Positions 1 to 7,720 of a DNA stretch of 64,000 bases are shown here, in pieces. The notes under the pieces are model-generated. The model ran no database searches. It was given only the letters and a program-made list of their open reading frames with translations, and had not been told where the DNA came from. Position 1 is the stretch's first letter. Every line of letters begins with the position of its first letter. Position numbers and translations under genes: made by a program. Source of the DNA: Synechococcus sp. WH 8016 (lineage in GTDB: Bacteria; Cyanobacteriota; Cyanobacteriia; PCC-6307; Cyanobiaceae); contig NZ_AGIK01000004.1 of the NCBI RefSeq assembly GCF_000230675.1, positions 219,849-283,848 on the forward strand. Reading direction: 5' to 3'.

Positions 1-653
1 AAGAGGGGAGCGTCACCATCCTGTGCAGCAGCGCTGAAGAGCGGACCCGACTTGAAGCACAGGTCGATCTGCTGGATCCGCTCCATCGCCCCCAACTCCT
101 CACGGGAGGGACCAAGGCGCTGGAGGAGCTTCCTCCAGAGTGGCAATTCGAAGTCGTGGGTGGGCGATTTAGCAGTGAAGATCGCGATTGGATCGAATCT
201 CCAGAGTTTTGGCAGCAACTCAAATTGAAGCTCTCACCAACGGCTCAGCTGCACGTCCTTCTCAGCCAAACAGCGATCGGTCCAGCGGCAGCGCTCTCAG
301 ATCAATGCCCTGGATCCAGCGAAGCGCTATCGGAACTGATCGAAAAGGAGCAACAGTGGCTGGTCCACCAGCAGCTTGACCAGCTCGTACAAATGCAGCT
401 CGAACAGCTCTCTCAATCCGTCATCACGGAGCAATGGCAGGAATCCCTATCCCTCCCCATTGATGAACGTCTTCTGAAACGCTGGCTAGGAGAGGACCGT
501 CCCTATCGATCTCTGCTCAATCGCTGCAGCCAGCCCGAGACCGTGCTCAGCACCCTTCAGCAGCTCCTGCAAACAAAACGGGGCGGGACACTGCCACAAC
601 CCCTGATCCATCAGCGGGTGGCCTGCACGATGTCGTCGTCCTCATCCTCGTAA
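1..653 (+). CDS. C-terminal part of a probable RarA (MgsA) AAA+ fusion protein, 5' end outside window
   Basis: The reading frame is open from the first bases of the window and stops at TAA (651-653), so this is the last ~217 residues of a longer protein. No AAA+ motif lies in the visible part. The segment reads as a Rossmann-like alpha/beta piece followed by a helical, Glu/Gln-rich tail ending in a serine run. Marine cyanobacteria carry a RarA recombination factor fused to a C-terminal domain of unknown function, and the visible sequence (LCSSAEERTRLEAQ, then LLTGGTKALEELP) resembles that extension as I remember it. The assignment is from memory and the decisive N-terminal ATPase is not in view; another protein with a degenerate methyltransferase-like domain is possible. 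Confidence 0.45.
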   Translation, partial: EGSVTILCSSAEERTRLEAQVDLLDPLHRPQLLTGGTKALEELPPEWQFEVVGGRFSSEDRDWIESPEFWQQLKLKLSPTAQLHVLLSQTAIGPAAALSDQCPGSSEALSELIEKEQQWLVHQQLDQLVQMQLEQLSQSVITEQWQESLSLPIDERLLKRWLGEDRPYRSLLNRCSQPETVLSTLQQLLQTKRGGTLPQPLIHQRVACTMSSSSSS

Positions 654-660
654 CAACCCA

Positions 661-689
661 AAAAAAAAGCCCCGGCATTGCCGAGGCTT
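661..689 (-). terminator. Intrinsic terminator of the DUF1400-like gene
   Basis: On the minus strand a stem of about 10 bp (AAGCCTCGGC pairing with GCCGGGGCTT, one G-U pair, 3-nt loop) is followed by eight T. It lies 22 nt past the stop of the minus-strand gene at 711, and it sits just after the end of the plus-strand gene at 653. Confidence 0.85.
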
Positions 690-710
690 GTGTTGGCCGA
701 AGCCGTTCGA

Positions 711-1364
711 TCACCAGAGGCCGCGAACGGGAGCAGGGGCAGCAGCGCGAGGAGCGGGAGCAGCAGGAAGGATCTGCTTGGCTTGCACACAAGCGGGCAG
801 GAAGACGTACCAAGACATCAGAGAAGTGGCCTGGGCGCCATCAAGACCGTCCTTACAGACGTTCTGGGAACCGTCAGAAGCACCGTTGTCAGCCAGAGCG
901 AAATCAACGGGGAGACCATTCAGGATGCCGGCAGAAGAGATCTGGCCGTCAGCAGCATCGAGGATGATGGCGGAGCGGAGAGCAACAACGGCTGTCTCCT
1001 GCTTCCTCCAGTAGGGGTAGTAGCTCTTGGTCTGATCCTGCAGGAAGGCAACGCCGTCGCTGGAGTAGAGGAAACGGGAAACGCCCACGAGGTCAACCTC
1101 GTAAGAACGGGTCATGCCCTCTTGGATTTCTTCTGCGGTCCAACCGGAATTGTTGATTCCACCTTGGAGGCCGCGATCGGTGATTTCACCGTCAGCGAAG
1201 AAGGTTTTGAAAGCTGAAGACTTGGTGGACCAAACAGCACCACCGGTTTTCCAGCGCACAGGGCGCTCAGCGGCTTCGGCGGCAACAGCCAGAGTTGTGA
1301 GAGAAGCGGCGGCGAGAACGCCAGCTGCAAGACGGGTGAACACGGACGATGGAGTTATAGACAT
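711..1364 (-). CDS. Exported protein with a free-standing DUF1400-like domain
   Basis: A 217-residue protein. The first ~32 residues form a signal peptide (basic/polar start, Ala/Leu-rich core, AEA-A type cleavage region). The body matches the pattern of DUF1400, the small domain found in front of cyanobacterial alpha/beta hydrolases: a FADGEITDRGLQ segment, then VSRFLYSSDGVAFL, then ALRSAIILDAADG. No hydrolase domain follows; the protein ends in a Pro/Ala-rich tail. I start at ATG 1364 rather than the GTG one codon upstream. It stands alone, with about 155 bp of free upstream sequence and its own strong terminator, which suggests an independent transcript. The likely location is periplasm or thylakoid lumen. 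Function unknown. Confidence 0.65.
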   Translation of the reverse strand: MSITPSSVFTRLAAGVLAAASLTTLAVAAEAAERPVRWKTGGAVWSTKSSAFKTFFADGEITDRGLQGGINNSGWTAEEIQEGMTRSYEVDLVGVSRFLYSSDGVAFLQDQTKSYYPYWRKQETAVVALRSAIILDAADGQISSAGILNGLPVDFALADNGASDGSQNVCKDGLDGAQATSLMSWYVFLPACVQAKQILPAAPAPRAAAPAPVRGLW

Positions 1365-1522
1365 CACTTAAAACTTAGTCGCAGGAAAATGGATTGCCAA
1401 CAAAAATGCTGGGTCCAGTACAAGAAACTGTCCTCAGTGCGCACTATTAGAACCAATGCACTATAGGTATTAAATCGAGACTCACGACTCTCGGGCTATT
1501 AATGCTTTAAATAGAGCAAAAA

Positions 1523-2017
1523 TCAACTTTCTGGGATCTCAAACGCCCTCCATCCTTCGGGGCAGGCAGCAGATTTCTGCTCAGAAGAAACAGGCGTTAA
1601 ACCTCGACATTGCAGTCGAACGAGCTTGGATCCATTGAAATGGACGATCGCAACGTAGCTTTCACGTCCACGTTTGGGGGTCAGCCATAGGCGCGTGCTG
1701 CGGCCTTTTGTCTCAACACGAACATCCAAGGCCTCATCGCTGCTCAACCCGAGATCAACGAGTGATGACGCAAATTGTCCCCAGTAAAAGCTGGCGAGCT
1801 GGCCGCGAACGAATGCTGTCAGCAAGGTTTCGGCTTGGCGACGTTGATTCAAGGTTGCTTCTTGATCATCCAGCTGCTGCACAACACGCGCATCCGATGG
1901 CAGGCCAGGGGCCCCGGGAGAAAACACCCGCTTTTGGCTTGTCGCGATCAAGCCCAAACCAGCCAAAAGAAGGGCTGCCACCACGGTGGGAATCGATCGC
2001 ATCCAAGCTTGCGTCAC
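1523..2017 (-). CDS. Pilin-like protein (possible type IV pilin G/H type)
   Basis: A 164-residue protein with one N-terminal hydrophobic segment (about residues 9-27) and a soluble remainder. The stretch SFYWGQFASSLVDLGL resembles the 'FAsslaeLgl' signature of cyanobacterial pilin-like proteins of the Pilin_GH group, and the C-terminal half reads as beta strands with two cysteines (about 138 and 153) that could pair. No classical prepilin peptidase site (GFTLxE) is visible, so this could instead be a membrane-anchored periplasmic protein. It lies 31 nt upstream of the gene for phosphopantetheinyl transferase, which reads in the same direction and ends at 2049; the two are not obviously related in function. 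Confidence 0.4.
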   Translation of the reverse strand: MTQAWMRSIPTVVAALLLAGLGLIATSQKRVFSPGAPGLPSDARVVQQLDDQEATLNQRRQAETLLTAFVRGQLASFYWGQFASSLVDLGLSSDEALDVRVETKGRSTRLWLTPKRGRESYVAIVHFNGSKLVRLQCRGLTPVSSEQKSAACPEGWRAFEIPES

Positions 2018-2048
2018 GCCAAAGAGGATCCCGATCCCGATTGAGATT

Positions 2049-2705
2049 TCAACCTAGGCAGACCCTTGCGCCAATCAAGTTCTGTTCGCAAGCTGACACG
2101 ATCGCCAGGCCCCAGGGCCCCAGTTGGCGACAGTGCGCCGCGATCTGAAGACCACGGCCCCGATGGCTTGCACTCAACTCATCGGCCGCAACCACCCAGT
2201 GCGACAGATCCTGAGCCAAAGATCCCCGTTGCCACTTAATCGCAGCTTCCTTGATCAACCAATACTTCAAAACAGCCTGGTGAAAGGCTTGGTGGGGAAG
2301 GCCTCTCAGACGACGCTGCTCGCTCGCTGCGTAGTAACGGCTCATCAGTGCTTCCGAAGCGAACGGACGATCCAATCGCTCTAAATCAACCCCAACGGGG
2401 GCGGAAGACCAGGCCATCAACGCCGATCCCTTGCTGTGGCTGAGGCTGACAAATCCCCAACCGGAATGAAGCGATGGCGGCGCACCTGGAGGCGCATGCA
2501 AGGGGATCTCCTGCGGGGCAACTCCCCATAAATCACTCAGGCAAGAACGCATCCAGGCACGGGAACCAAGAAAACGCTGCTGACGCGTCTTGCCCAAGTC
2601 GCAGGCCCAGGCTTGTTCCTGATCCGACACGCAAAGGCCCCTTGAGGAAGCCGGTCCAAGCCACAGCACGGTTACGCTTCCGCTCCGGTTGAAGCCTTCC
2701 TCCAT
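2049..2705 (-). CDS. 4'-phosphopantetheinyl transferase (Sfp/HetI type)
   Basis: This enzyme transfers the phosphopantetheine arm of coenzyme A to a conserved serine of acyl or peptidyl carrier proteins. Two signature blocks are visible: VGVDLERLDRPF (Mg-binding Asp and Glu) and WLIKEAAIKW (the WxxKEAxxK motif). The length (~218 residues) fits a single Sfp-type protein, and it is probably the enzyme that activates the acyl carrier protein. The start is uncertain. ATG at 2705 shares the tetranucleotide CATG with the start of the divergent peroxiredoxin gene; a GTG at 2675 is an alternative that would leave a short gap, and an ATG at 2741 would overlap the neighbour further. Confidence 0.85.
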   Translation of the reverse strand: MEEGFNRSGSVTVLWLGPASSRGLCVSDQEQAWACDLGKTRQQRFLGSRAWMRSCLSDLWGVAPQEIPLHAPPGAPPSLHSGWGFVSLSHSKGSALMAWSSAPVGVDLERLDRPFASEALMSRYYAASEQRRLRGLPHQAFHQAVLKYWLIKEAAIKWQRGSLAQDLSHWVVAADELSASHRGRGLQIAAHCRQLGPWGLAIVSACEQNLIGARVCLG

Positions 2706-3171
2706 GACTCTGCAGATCGGCGATCTCGCGCCTGATTTCACACTTCCTGACCAAAATGGAGAACCTGTGCACCTGGCCTCCTTGCGGGGGCAGCGCGTGG
2801 TGATCTATTTCTATCCCAAAGACGCCACCCCTGGTTGCACGAAAGAAGCCTGTAACTTCCGAGATCGCTGGTCGTCCTTCAAGGACCATGGAATTCACGT
2901 CTTAGGAATCAGCAAGGACAACGCGGCCTCCCATACGCGCTTCATCGCCAAGCAGGAGTTGCCCTTCACGCTGTTGAGTGATGCGGAACCGTGCCCAGTG
3001 GCCAGCAGTTTTGAAAGTTATGGACTGAAAAAGTTCATGGGTCGCGAATCCATGGGAATGATGCGACACACCTTCGTCATCGATGCCGAAGGACGGTTGG
3101 AATTGATTTACAGAAAAGTGAAATCTGATTCCATGGCCGATCAAGTCCTCAGTGATCTCGGCATCAGCTGA
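2704..3171 (+). CDS. bcp: Thioredoxin-dependent peroxiredoxin, Bcp/PrxQ type
   Basis: A 155-residue thiol peroxidase that reduces H2O2 and organic peroxides with electrons from thioredoxin. The active site DATPGCTKEACNFRD contains the peroxidatic Cys and, five residues on, the resolving Cys typical of PrxQ. The N-terminus MTLQIGDLAPDF is the standard beginning of the family, so ATG 2704 is preferred over the in-frame ATG at 2689. The 3' end overlaps the convergent coaX gene by 8 nt. The family protects photosynthetic cells from peroxide made by the electron transport chain. Confidence 0.93.
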   Translation: MTLQIGDLAPDFTLPDQNGEPVHLASLRGQRVVIYFYPKDATPGCTKEACNFRDRWSSFKDHGIHVLGISKDNAASHTRFIAKQELPFTLLSDAEPCPVASSFESYGLKKFMGRESMGMMRHTFVIDAEGRLELIYRKVKSDSMADQVLSDLGIS

Positions 3172-3865
3172 CCAGCTCGACCATCGCCTCCATCACCAAG
3201 TTCGGTGCATGAAACACCTCTATCCCCAACTGCTCCTGAAGGTTCGGGAGTAATTGGGGAGCATCTCCTCCACAAAGCCAAATCGGCCAAGGGCTTTGGG
3301 CATGAGCTTGACGGATAAGACCCACCAAACTTTGTTGCGCGCCAGAGCGCATCGCCGCTTGGGTCTCGAAAGGGAAAGGCTTCGCGTCTTCGGGATCGAG
3401 GCCCACGGGAGAGGTCACGTTTAAACCTGCTGTGGCCTCAGCCATCGCACGCAATTGCAAGCCATAACCAGCCGCTAACAACCCACCAGAAAACGATCCC
3501 GTCGCCGAGATTCTGGTGAGGCTGAGAACCGTGCCTGCATCCACCACAAGAACGCCGACATGCGTTTCATTGGCACGCCAAGCGCCCCATCCAGCGAGCG
3601 CTCGATCGATTCCTAACCAAGGCGGAATGCCCTGAAGAGGGATGTCAGCCAAGTTCAAGCGTCGGCTGGACTGCAAACAAGGATGCTGTGGGATCGGCCC
3701 CACAGCTGCCCAGGCCATGAGATCGCTAGGAGAATCCAACGCCTCTGGGGCCGCAACCTCATGCTGATAGACCCAGCGAGACGTGCCGCTCTGCTCTGCC
3801 CAGTGCCAGCGGCTGTTTCCAATCAGCAGGCAGCGGGATGGGAAATCCTCACTAAATGCCATCAC
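3164..3865 (-). CDS. coaX: Type III pantothenate kinase
   Basis: First step of coenzyme A synthesis: ATP-dependent phosphorylation of pantothenate. The ASKHA-fold ATPase is indicated by the N-terminal phosphate loop LLIGNSRWHWAE, the second phosphate loop VVDAGTVLSLT and the glycine-rich FSGGLLAAGYGLQL block. The length of 233 residues is slightly short for the family (usually about 250) but no domain is missing. Its start overlaps the end of cysH by 14 nt, so the two are probably cotranscribed; the 3' end overlaps bcp. The family uses ammonium or potassium as activator and is not feedback-inhibited by CoA. Confidence 0.85.
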   Translation of the reverse strand: MMAFSEDFPSRCLLIGNSRWHWAEQSGTSRWVYQHEVAAPEALDSPSDLMAWAAVGPIPQHPCLQSSRRLNLADIPLQGIPPWLGIDRALAGWGAWRANETHVGVLVVDAGTVLSLTRISATGSFSGGLLAAGYGLQLRAMAEATAGLNVTSPVGLDPEDAKPFPFETQAAMRSGAQQSLVGLIRQAHAQSPWPIWLCGGDAPQLLPNLQEQLGIEVFHAPNLVMEAMVELVS

Positions 3866-4661
3866 CCATCACACCTGGCAGGTGGATGCCGCATTCCTGC
3901 TTCAAACCAGCAAAGCGCGTGTCTCGCCCCGTCGCCTCCAGCCCATCAGGGCCACTGGAATGCCAATCTCCAACGGTGGAATACCCCTTTTCAAACAAGG
4001 GATGCTGAGGAAGATCGTTCTCCTGCATGTAATAGAAGACATCTCGTGAGGTCCACTCCAAAAGGGGTCTCAGGGACAAGCGACCGCGAATCGGATCGAG
4101 CGCCGTCATTCCCCGGCGAGTGTCCGTCTGTGCACGGCGCACACCACTGGCCCAACAAGACACCTGAAGACGATGCATCGCCTCTTCGAGGGGCTCAACC
4201 TTACGGATCTTGAGGTACAACTCCATGTCCTCAACAACGCCTGATTCCCAAAGGCGGCCATGAAGCGCCTCCATCCGAGCTGCAGACGATGGGGACTGCG
4301 CGATGTGGAGATTCAGATCGAAGCGTTGGCGAAGATCCTCGGCGTAGCGGTAGGTCTCCGCAGGGAGATAGCCGGTATCCACCCAAATCACTGGAATGTC
4401 TCCGCCTCGATCCATCCCGCTCAACAAATGGAGCAACACAGAGGATTGGATGCCGAAGCTCGTGGTTAGGGCAAAACCCGAGCCAAATTGCTCATGCGCC
4501 CACAGCAATCTTGCGCGCGCATCCAACGGCTCAAGCTGCAGACGCGCTTGTTGAAGTTCCCCCGCATCAGCCTTAGGGCCAGCGGCAACGACAGGCTGGT
4601 TCTCGGAGGTGGAGACATCCCTCATCTCTCCATCTTCCAACGCCGAGGGGCATGGTGTCAT
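3852..4661 (-). CDS. cysH: Phosphoadenylyl-sulfate (PAPS) reductase
   Basis: Reduces PAPS to sulfite with thioredoxin, in assimilatory sulfate reduction. The PP-loop-type nucleotide site is seen as TTSFGIQSSVLLHLL and the catalytic cysteine as the C-terminal ECGIHL motif. The paired cysteines that bind the 4Fe-4S cluster of APS reductases are absent: there is a single Cys in VSCWASGVRRAQT and no CxxC near the end. That points to the cluster-free PAPS-specific type. I start at ATG 4661; the longer start at 4715 would run over the start codon of the divergent NADH dehydrogenase gene. About 48 bp separate the two divergent starts. Cotranscription with coaX is likely from the 14-nt overlap. Confidence 0.88.
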   Translation of the reverse strand: MTPCPSALEDGEMRDVSTSENQPVVAAGPKADAGELQQARLQLEPLDARARLLWAHEQFGSGFALTTSFGIQSSVLLHLLSGMDRGGDIPVIWVDTGYLPAETYRYAEDLRQRFDLNLHIAQSPSSAARMEALHGRLWESGVVEDMELYLKIRKVEPLEEAMHRLQVSCWASGVRRAQTDTRRGMTALDPIRGRLSLRPLLEWTSRDVFYYMQENDLPQHPLFEKGYSTVGDWHSSGPDGLEATGRDTRFAGLKQECGIHLPGVMGDGI

Positions 4662-4709
4662 GTCTATGGTTTCAAAAACCCGACTGAAGTTCTGACTTCT
4701 GACACCACC

Positions 4710-5858
4710 ATGCACAACGATCCAATCATTGTTGTGGGAGGTGGTTTTGCAGGTCTGACAACAGCTTTAGCGCTCAGTAACCAACGGCCTCGGCCTCCGT
4801 TATTGCTGATTGAACCGCGCCATCAATTTCTCTTTTTACCCCTTCTCTACGAACTCCTCAGCGGCGAAATGAAGAGCTGGGAGGTGGCTCCCAGCTACGA
4901 AAGCCTTCTCCAGGGGCGGCGCATACCCCACCTGGATGATCGGGTGACATCGATCAATACGGCCCAGAAATCTCTACAAACGAGCCGCGGCCAAGTCCTC
5001 AAATACAGCCAGCTCGTGCTCGCCACTGGCTCTGAGCCAGACGACTTTGGAATTACAGGCGTCAAGGAGCATGCCCTGACCTTCCATTCTCTTGCGGATC
5101 TCCCTCTTCTTAAAGAACGCGTTCACAGCCTCCGCAACCGAGCCTCAAAAGACGGGGCACTGGTCATCGTTGGAGCGGGAGCAACAGGCGTTGAATTGGC
5201 TTGCAAACTCAGCGACATGCTGGATGGATCAGCCAACATTCACCTCGTTGAATTGGGGGACAGCGTTCTCTCACGATCTCGAGCCTTCAATCGCGAACAA
5301 GCACGAAAGGCCCTGGATCAACGGGGCGTCCATCGTCACCTCAACACGCGGGTGACCTCCGTATCGGCCAATGCCGTCCAGCTACTGAAAAATGACCGTC
5401 CCCAATCTCTCAACCACGACGGTTTGATCTGGACGGCAGGGACCAAACCGGTGCTGCCCCCCCTGACCCCCACCCCTCCCCGTGAGCGAGGACTGCTCTG
5501 TGTTGATGAAGGGCTGCAGTTAACGACGGACCCGAATGTGCTGGTCCTCGGGGATGTCGCTTGTCATAACGATGCAGAGACCCCTTGGCCCCGCTCTGCG
5601 CAAGCAGCACTTCAGCAAGGGACGGCGGCAGCCAGGACGCTTCAGGCGATTCGAATGGACAAGCCTGTCCCCGGTTTTCACTTTCAGGATCTTGGCGAGA
5701 TGCTCAGTCTTGGCATCGGGGATGCTTCGATTACGGGCATGGGACTCACCCTCGCCGGTCCTCTTGCCTACCGGATGCGGCGACTCACATACCTTGCCCG
5801 AATGCCTGGACTCTCCTTGGGCTTGAGGTCAGCAGGCGCCTGGCTGGTTCATTCTTGA
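4710..5858 (+). CDS. Type II NAD(P)H dehydrogenase (NDH-2)
   Basis: A 382-residue single-subunit flavoprotein that passes electrons from NAD(P)H to quinone without pumping protons. Two Rossmann folds are visible: FAD binding at the N-terminus (VVGGGFAGLTTALAL, residues 8-22) and NAD(P)H binding in the middle (IVGAGATGVELACKL). The FAD-proximal TGSEPDDFGI and VLGDVACH motifs are in place. The C-terminal quarter carries the amphipathic segments used to dock on the membrane. ATG 4710 is chosen because it puts the FAD motif at the expected distance. Its TGA is embedded in the TTG start of hflX, so the two are translationally coupled. In cyanobacteria such enzymes are thought to sense or adjust the plastoquinone redox state. 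Confidence 0.9.
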   Translation: MHNDPIIVVGGGFAGLTTALALSNQRPRPPLLLIEPRHQFLFLPLLYELLSGEMKSWEVAPSYESLLQGRRIPHLDDRVTSINTAQKSLQTSRGQVLKYSQLVLATGSEPDDFGITGVKEHALTFHSLADLPLLKERVHSLRNRASKDGALVIVGAGATGVELACKLSDMLDGSANIHLVELGDSVLSRSRAFNREQARKALDQRGVHRHLNTRVTSVSANAVQLLKNDRPQSLNHDGLIWTAGTKPVLPPLTPTPPRERGLLCVDEGLQLTTDPNVLVLGDVACHNDAETPWPRSAQAALQQGTAAARTLQAIRMDKPVPGFHFQDLGEMLSLGIGDASITGMGLTLAGPLAYRMRRLTYLARMPGLSLGLRSAGAWLVHS

Positions 5859-7555
5859 AGCAGGCTCACCTAGCAGGCCGAACCAATGGCCTACGCCCAT
5901 CACTGCATCGACAGCTTGAGCGTCTCAGTCAGAGGAGGCACCCCGGCCAGAGCGGCGCCGATCCGCTCACATTGGAGCGACTGTCTGAGCTGGTGCTGGA
6001 GTTAAAACAGCCCTTGCACTTGATCGTCGATGAGCGGGGACTCTGCCGACTGCTCTGGGTTGGGCCCCTCAGCGAATCGGATCAACTGCGCAGCCATCTA
6101 CCTGGAGGGCCACGACGGATCAAGCGACGCTGGAGGTTGATCAGCAGCCTGCAAGGCAAGGCGGGGACGGACCTGAAGCCCGATGGCAGAGATGCCGTCG
6201 TCGCCCTTGACCTCAAACCCGACACCTGGCTTCGCTTTCAGGCATCGCCCTCCACAGGGGGAGGGCATCTTGCTTCGCTTTGGCAACCAGATCCAGGAGA
6301 TCGTTCCGGCTGGCATCAAGCGGCCCTTGGCACGCTCAAGGAGCTATGCGACCGTCCAGCCCCAGCCACTGCAAAGGGCCTTGATTCCCCTGGACCAACA
6401 ACGGCTCCCGCGGACGTGCAAGAGCGGGTCTTGCTGCTCATCCTCACCGGTGCTGACGCCCAGCGGAGCGAAAGGGATCTGGCTGAATTGGAGGGGCTCG
6501 TTCGTAGTGCAGGTGCCCTGCCTGTTGCTGTCTGCCGGCAGCGGCAGGGACAACCCAACCCTCAAACCCTCTGGGGCACGGGGAAACTACAAGAGGCGGC
6601 GCTCGAAGCGAGACGCCATCAAGCCACACTCGTGATCACAGATCGGGAACTCTCTCCCGTTCAAGCCAGGAATCTGGAGTTACTCATCGACTGCCCAGTC
6701 ATGGATCGCAGTGAGTTGATCCTCGACATTTTTGCCCAGCGAGCGGCGAGCGCGGCTGGCCGTCTTCAAGTGGAGCTCGCTCAATTGCGCTACCGACTCC
6801 CGAGGTTGAAGGGCCGCGGCCTCAGCCTCTCGCGGCAAGGGGGAGGCATTGGCACGCGCGGACCCGGTGAAACCCAATTGGAAAAGGATCGGCGAGCCAT
6901 CAGCCGTCGCATCGAACATCTCGGGCGTTCCCTGCTCCAGCTAGGCGCCCATCGCGCCCGGTTGCGCGACCGCAGGGACGGCGTCCCTCGCGTCGCCCTT
7001 GTTGGTTACACGAATGCTGGCAAATCATCTCTTTTAAATGCGCTGTGCTGCCGCAATCCAGGGCTTGAGGTTTTAGCGGAGAACAAGTTATTCGCCACCC
7101 TTGACCCCACCACGCGAAGACTCAGCCTTCCCCAAACATCAGCGGCCCCGAAGGAGGTGCTGATCACCGACACCGTGGGGTTCATTCGTGAACTTCCCAA
7201 ACCACTGCTGGAAGCTTTCCGAGCCACGTTGGAAGAAACACGCGAGGCCGATCTTTTACTGCTGGTTGTGGATCTCGCAGACCCCGACTGGCAATCACAA
7301 CTGGAGGCCGTCCATCAACTGTTGGATGGCCTCAGCTGTGACCAACTGCGCAAAGTGGTGGCCAATCAAATCGACCGTTGCGAGGCTTCAGCGATCGAGG
7401 CAATTCGCACTCTCGAGCCGGATGTGATCTACCTATCAGCCAAGGAGGGTACGGGATTGAAAGGTCTGCGAAACTGGCTGGAAAAGCAGTTCTGGGACGA
7501 CGCAACTACCCCTGAACCCTTCACCCAACAGACGGCATTACCCGACCATGGCTGA
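5855..7555 (+). CDS. hflX: Ribosome-associated GTPase HflX
   Basis: A 566-residue GTPase of the Obg-HflX group, which binds the 50S subunit and can split stalled or stressed ribosomes. The HflX-specific glycine-rich linker GGGIGTRGPGETQLEKDRR precedes the G domain. G1 is GYTNAGKSSLLNAL, G3 is DTVGFIRELP and the G4 position reads NQID. It is longer than E. coli HflX because of an N-terminal extension of about 190 residues. The TTG at 5855 overlaps the upstream TGA (TTGA) and gives MKQAHLAGRTNG, which matches cyanobacterial homologues as I recall them. The frame stays open to 5585, but that part lies inside the NADH dehydrogenase gene and reads as noise. Confidence 0.9.
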   Translation: MKQAHLAGRTNGLRPSLHRQLERLSQRRHPGQSGADPLTLERLSELVLELKQPLHLIVDERGLCRLLWVGPLSESDQLRSHLPGGPRRIKRRWRLISSLQGKAGTDLKPDGRDAVVALDLKPDTWLRFQASPSTGGGHLASLWQPDPGDRSGWHQAALGTLKELCDRPAPATAKGLDSPGPTTAPADVQERVLLLILTGADAQRSERDLAELEGLVRSAGALPVAVCRQRQGQPNPQTLWGTGKLQEAALEARRHQATLVITDRELSPVQARNLELLIDCPVMDRSELILDIFAQRAASAAGRLQVELAQLRYRLPRLKGRGLSLSRQGGGIGTRGPGETQLEKDRRAISRRIEHLGRSLLQLGAHRARLRDRRDGVPRVALVGYTNAGKSSLLNALCCRNPGLEVLAENKLFATLDPTTRRLSLPQTSAAPKEVLITDTVGFIRELPKPLLEAFRATLEETREADLLLLVVDLADPDWQSQLEAVHQLLDGLSCDQLRKVVANQIDRCEASAIEAIRTLEPDVIYLSAKEGTGLKGLRNWLEKQFWDDATTPEPFTQQTALPDHG

Positions 7556-7592
7556 TCTAAACCATGGCTGATCTCAATCATGGCTGAGCTCA
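7545..7592 (+). repeat. Three tandem 16-bp repeats at the end of hflX
   Basis: Units are 7545-7560, 7561-7576 and 7577-7592. Units 1 and 2 differ at one base; unit 3 differs from unit 2 at two. Each contains CATGGCTGA. Because 16 is not a multiple of three, the three ATGs (7548, 7564, 7580) fall in three different frames. Unit 1 contains the hflX stop, and the ATG of unit 3 opens a 46-codon frame that runs to ktrB. Confidence 0.95.
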
Positions 7593-7720
7593 TCGATCGT
7601 CATCAGCAGGCCAACCCCCTCCTCCCCCTGGCCCCTCTGCGCTTGGCCGCACGACGCCCTGGCCAAATGCTGATGCTTAAGAGTCCTGCCTGGATGGTCC
7701 TGTCACCGGGAGGCAGGTGA
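7580..7720 (+). CDS. Possible 46-residue protein between hflX and ktrB
   Basis: An ATG frame of 46 codons begins in the third repeat unit and ends with TGA (7718-7720), overlapping the GTG start of ktrB at 7717 (GTGA). The peptide is MAELIDRHQQ... followed by a Leu/Pro/Arg-rich middle and ends SPGGR. It has no recognised domain. The stop/start overlap with ktrB fits a leader peptide that couples translation, and it fills what would otherwise be a 160-bp gap. It could also be accidental: the composition (Arg, Pro, Leu) is what a random frame in GC-rich DNA gives. Conservation of the frame in related strains would decide. Confidence 0.4.
   Translation: MAELIDRHQQANPLLPLAPLRLAARRPGQMLMLKSPAWMVLSPGGR

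Noticed and set aside
678..1217. 179-codon plus-strand frame
   Set aside because: Antisense shadow of the exported DUF1400-like gene, and it begins in that gene's terminator.
3852..4661. APS reductase with 4Fe-4S cluster
   Set aside because: The Cys pairs that hold the cluster are missing; only the catalytic ECGIH Cys and one isolated Cys are present.
5585..5854. Upstream extension of the hflX frame
   Set aside because: It lies wholly inside the NADH dehydrogenase gene, is Ser/Cys/His-rich and resembles no HflX; TTG 5855 fits the family.
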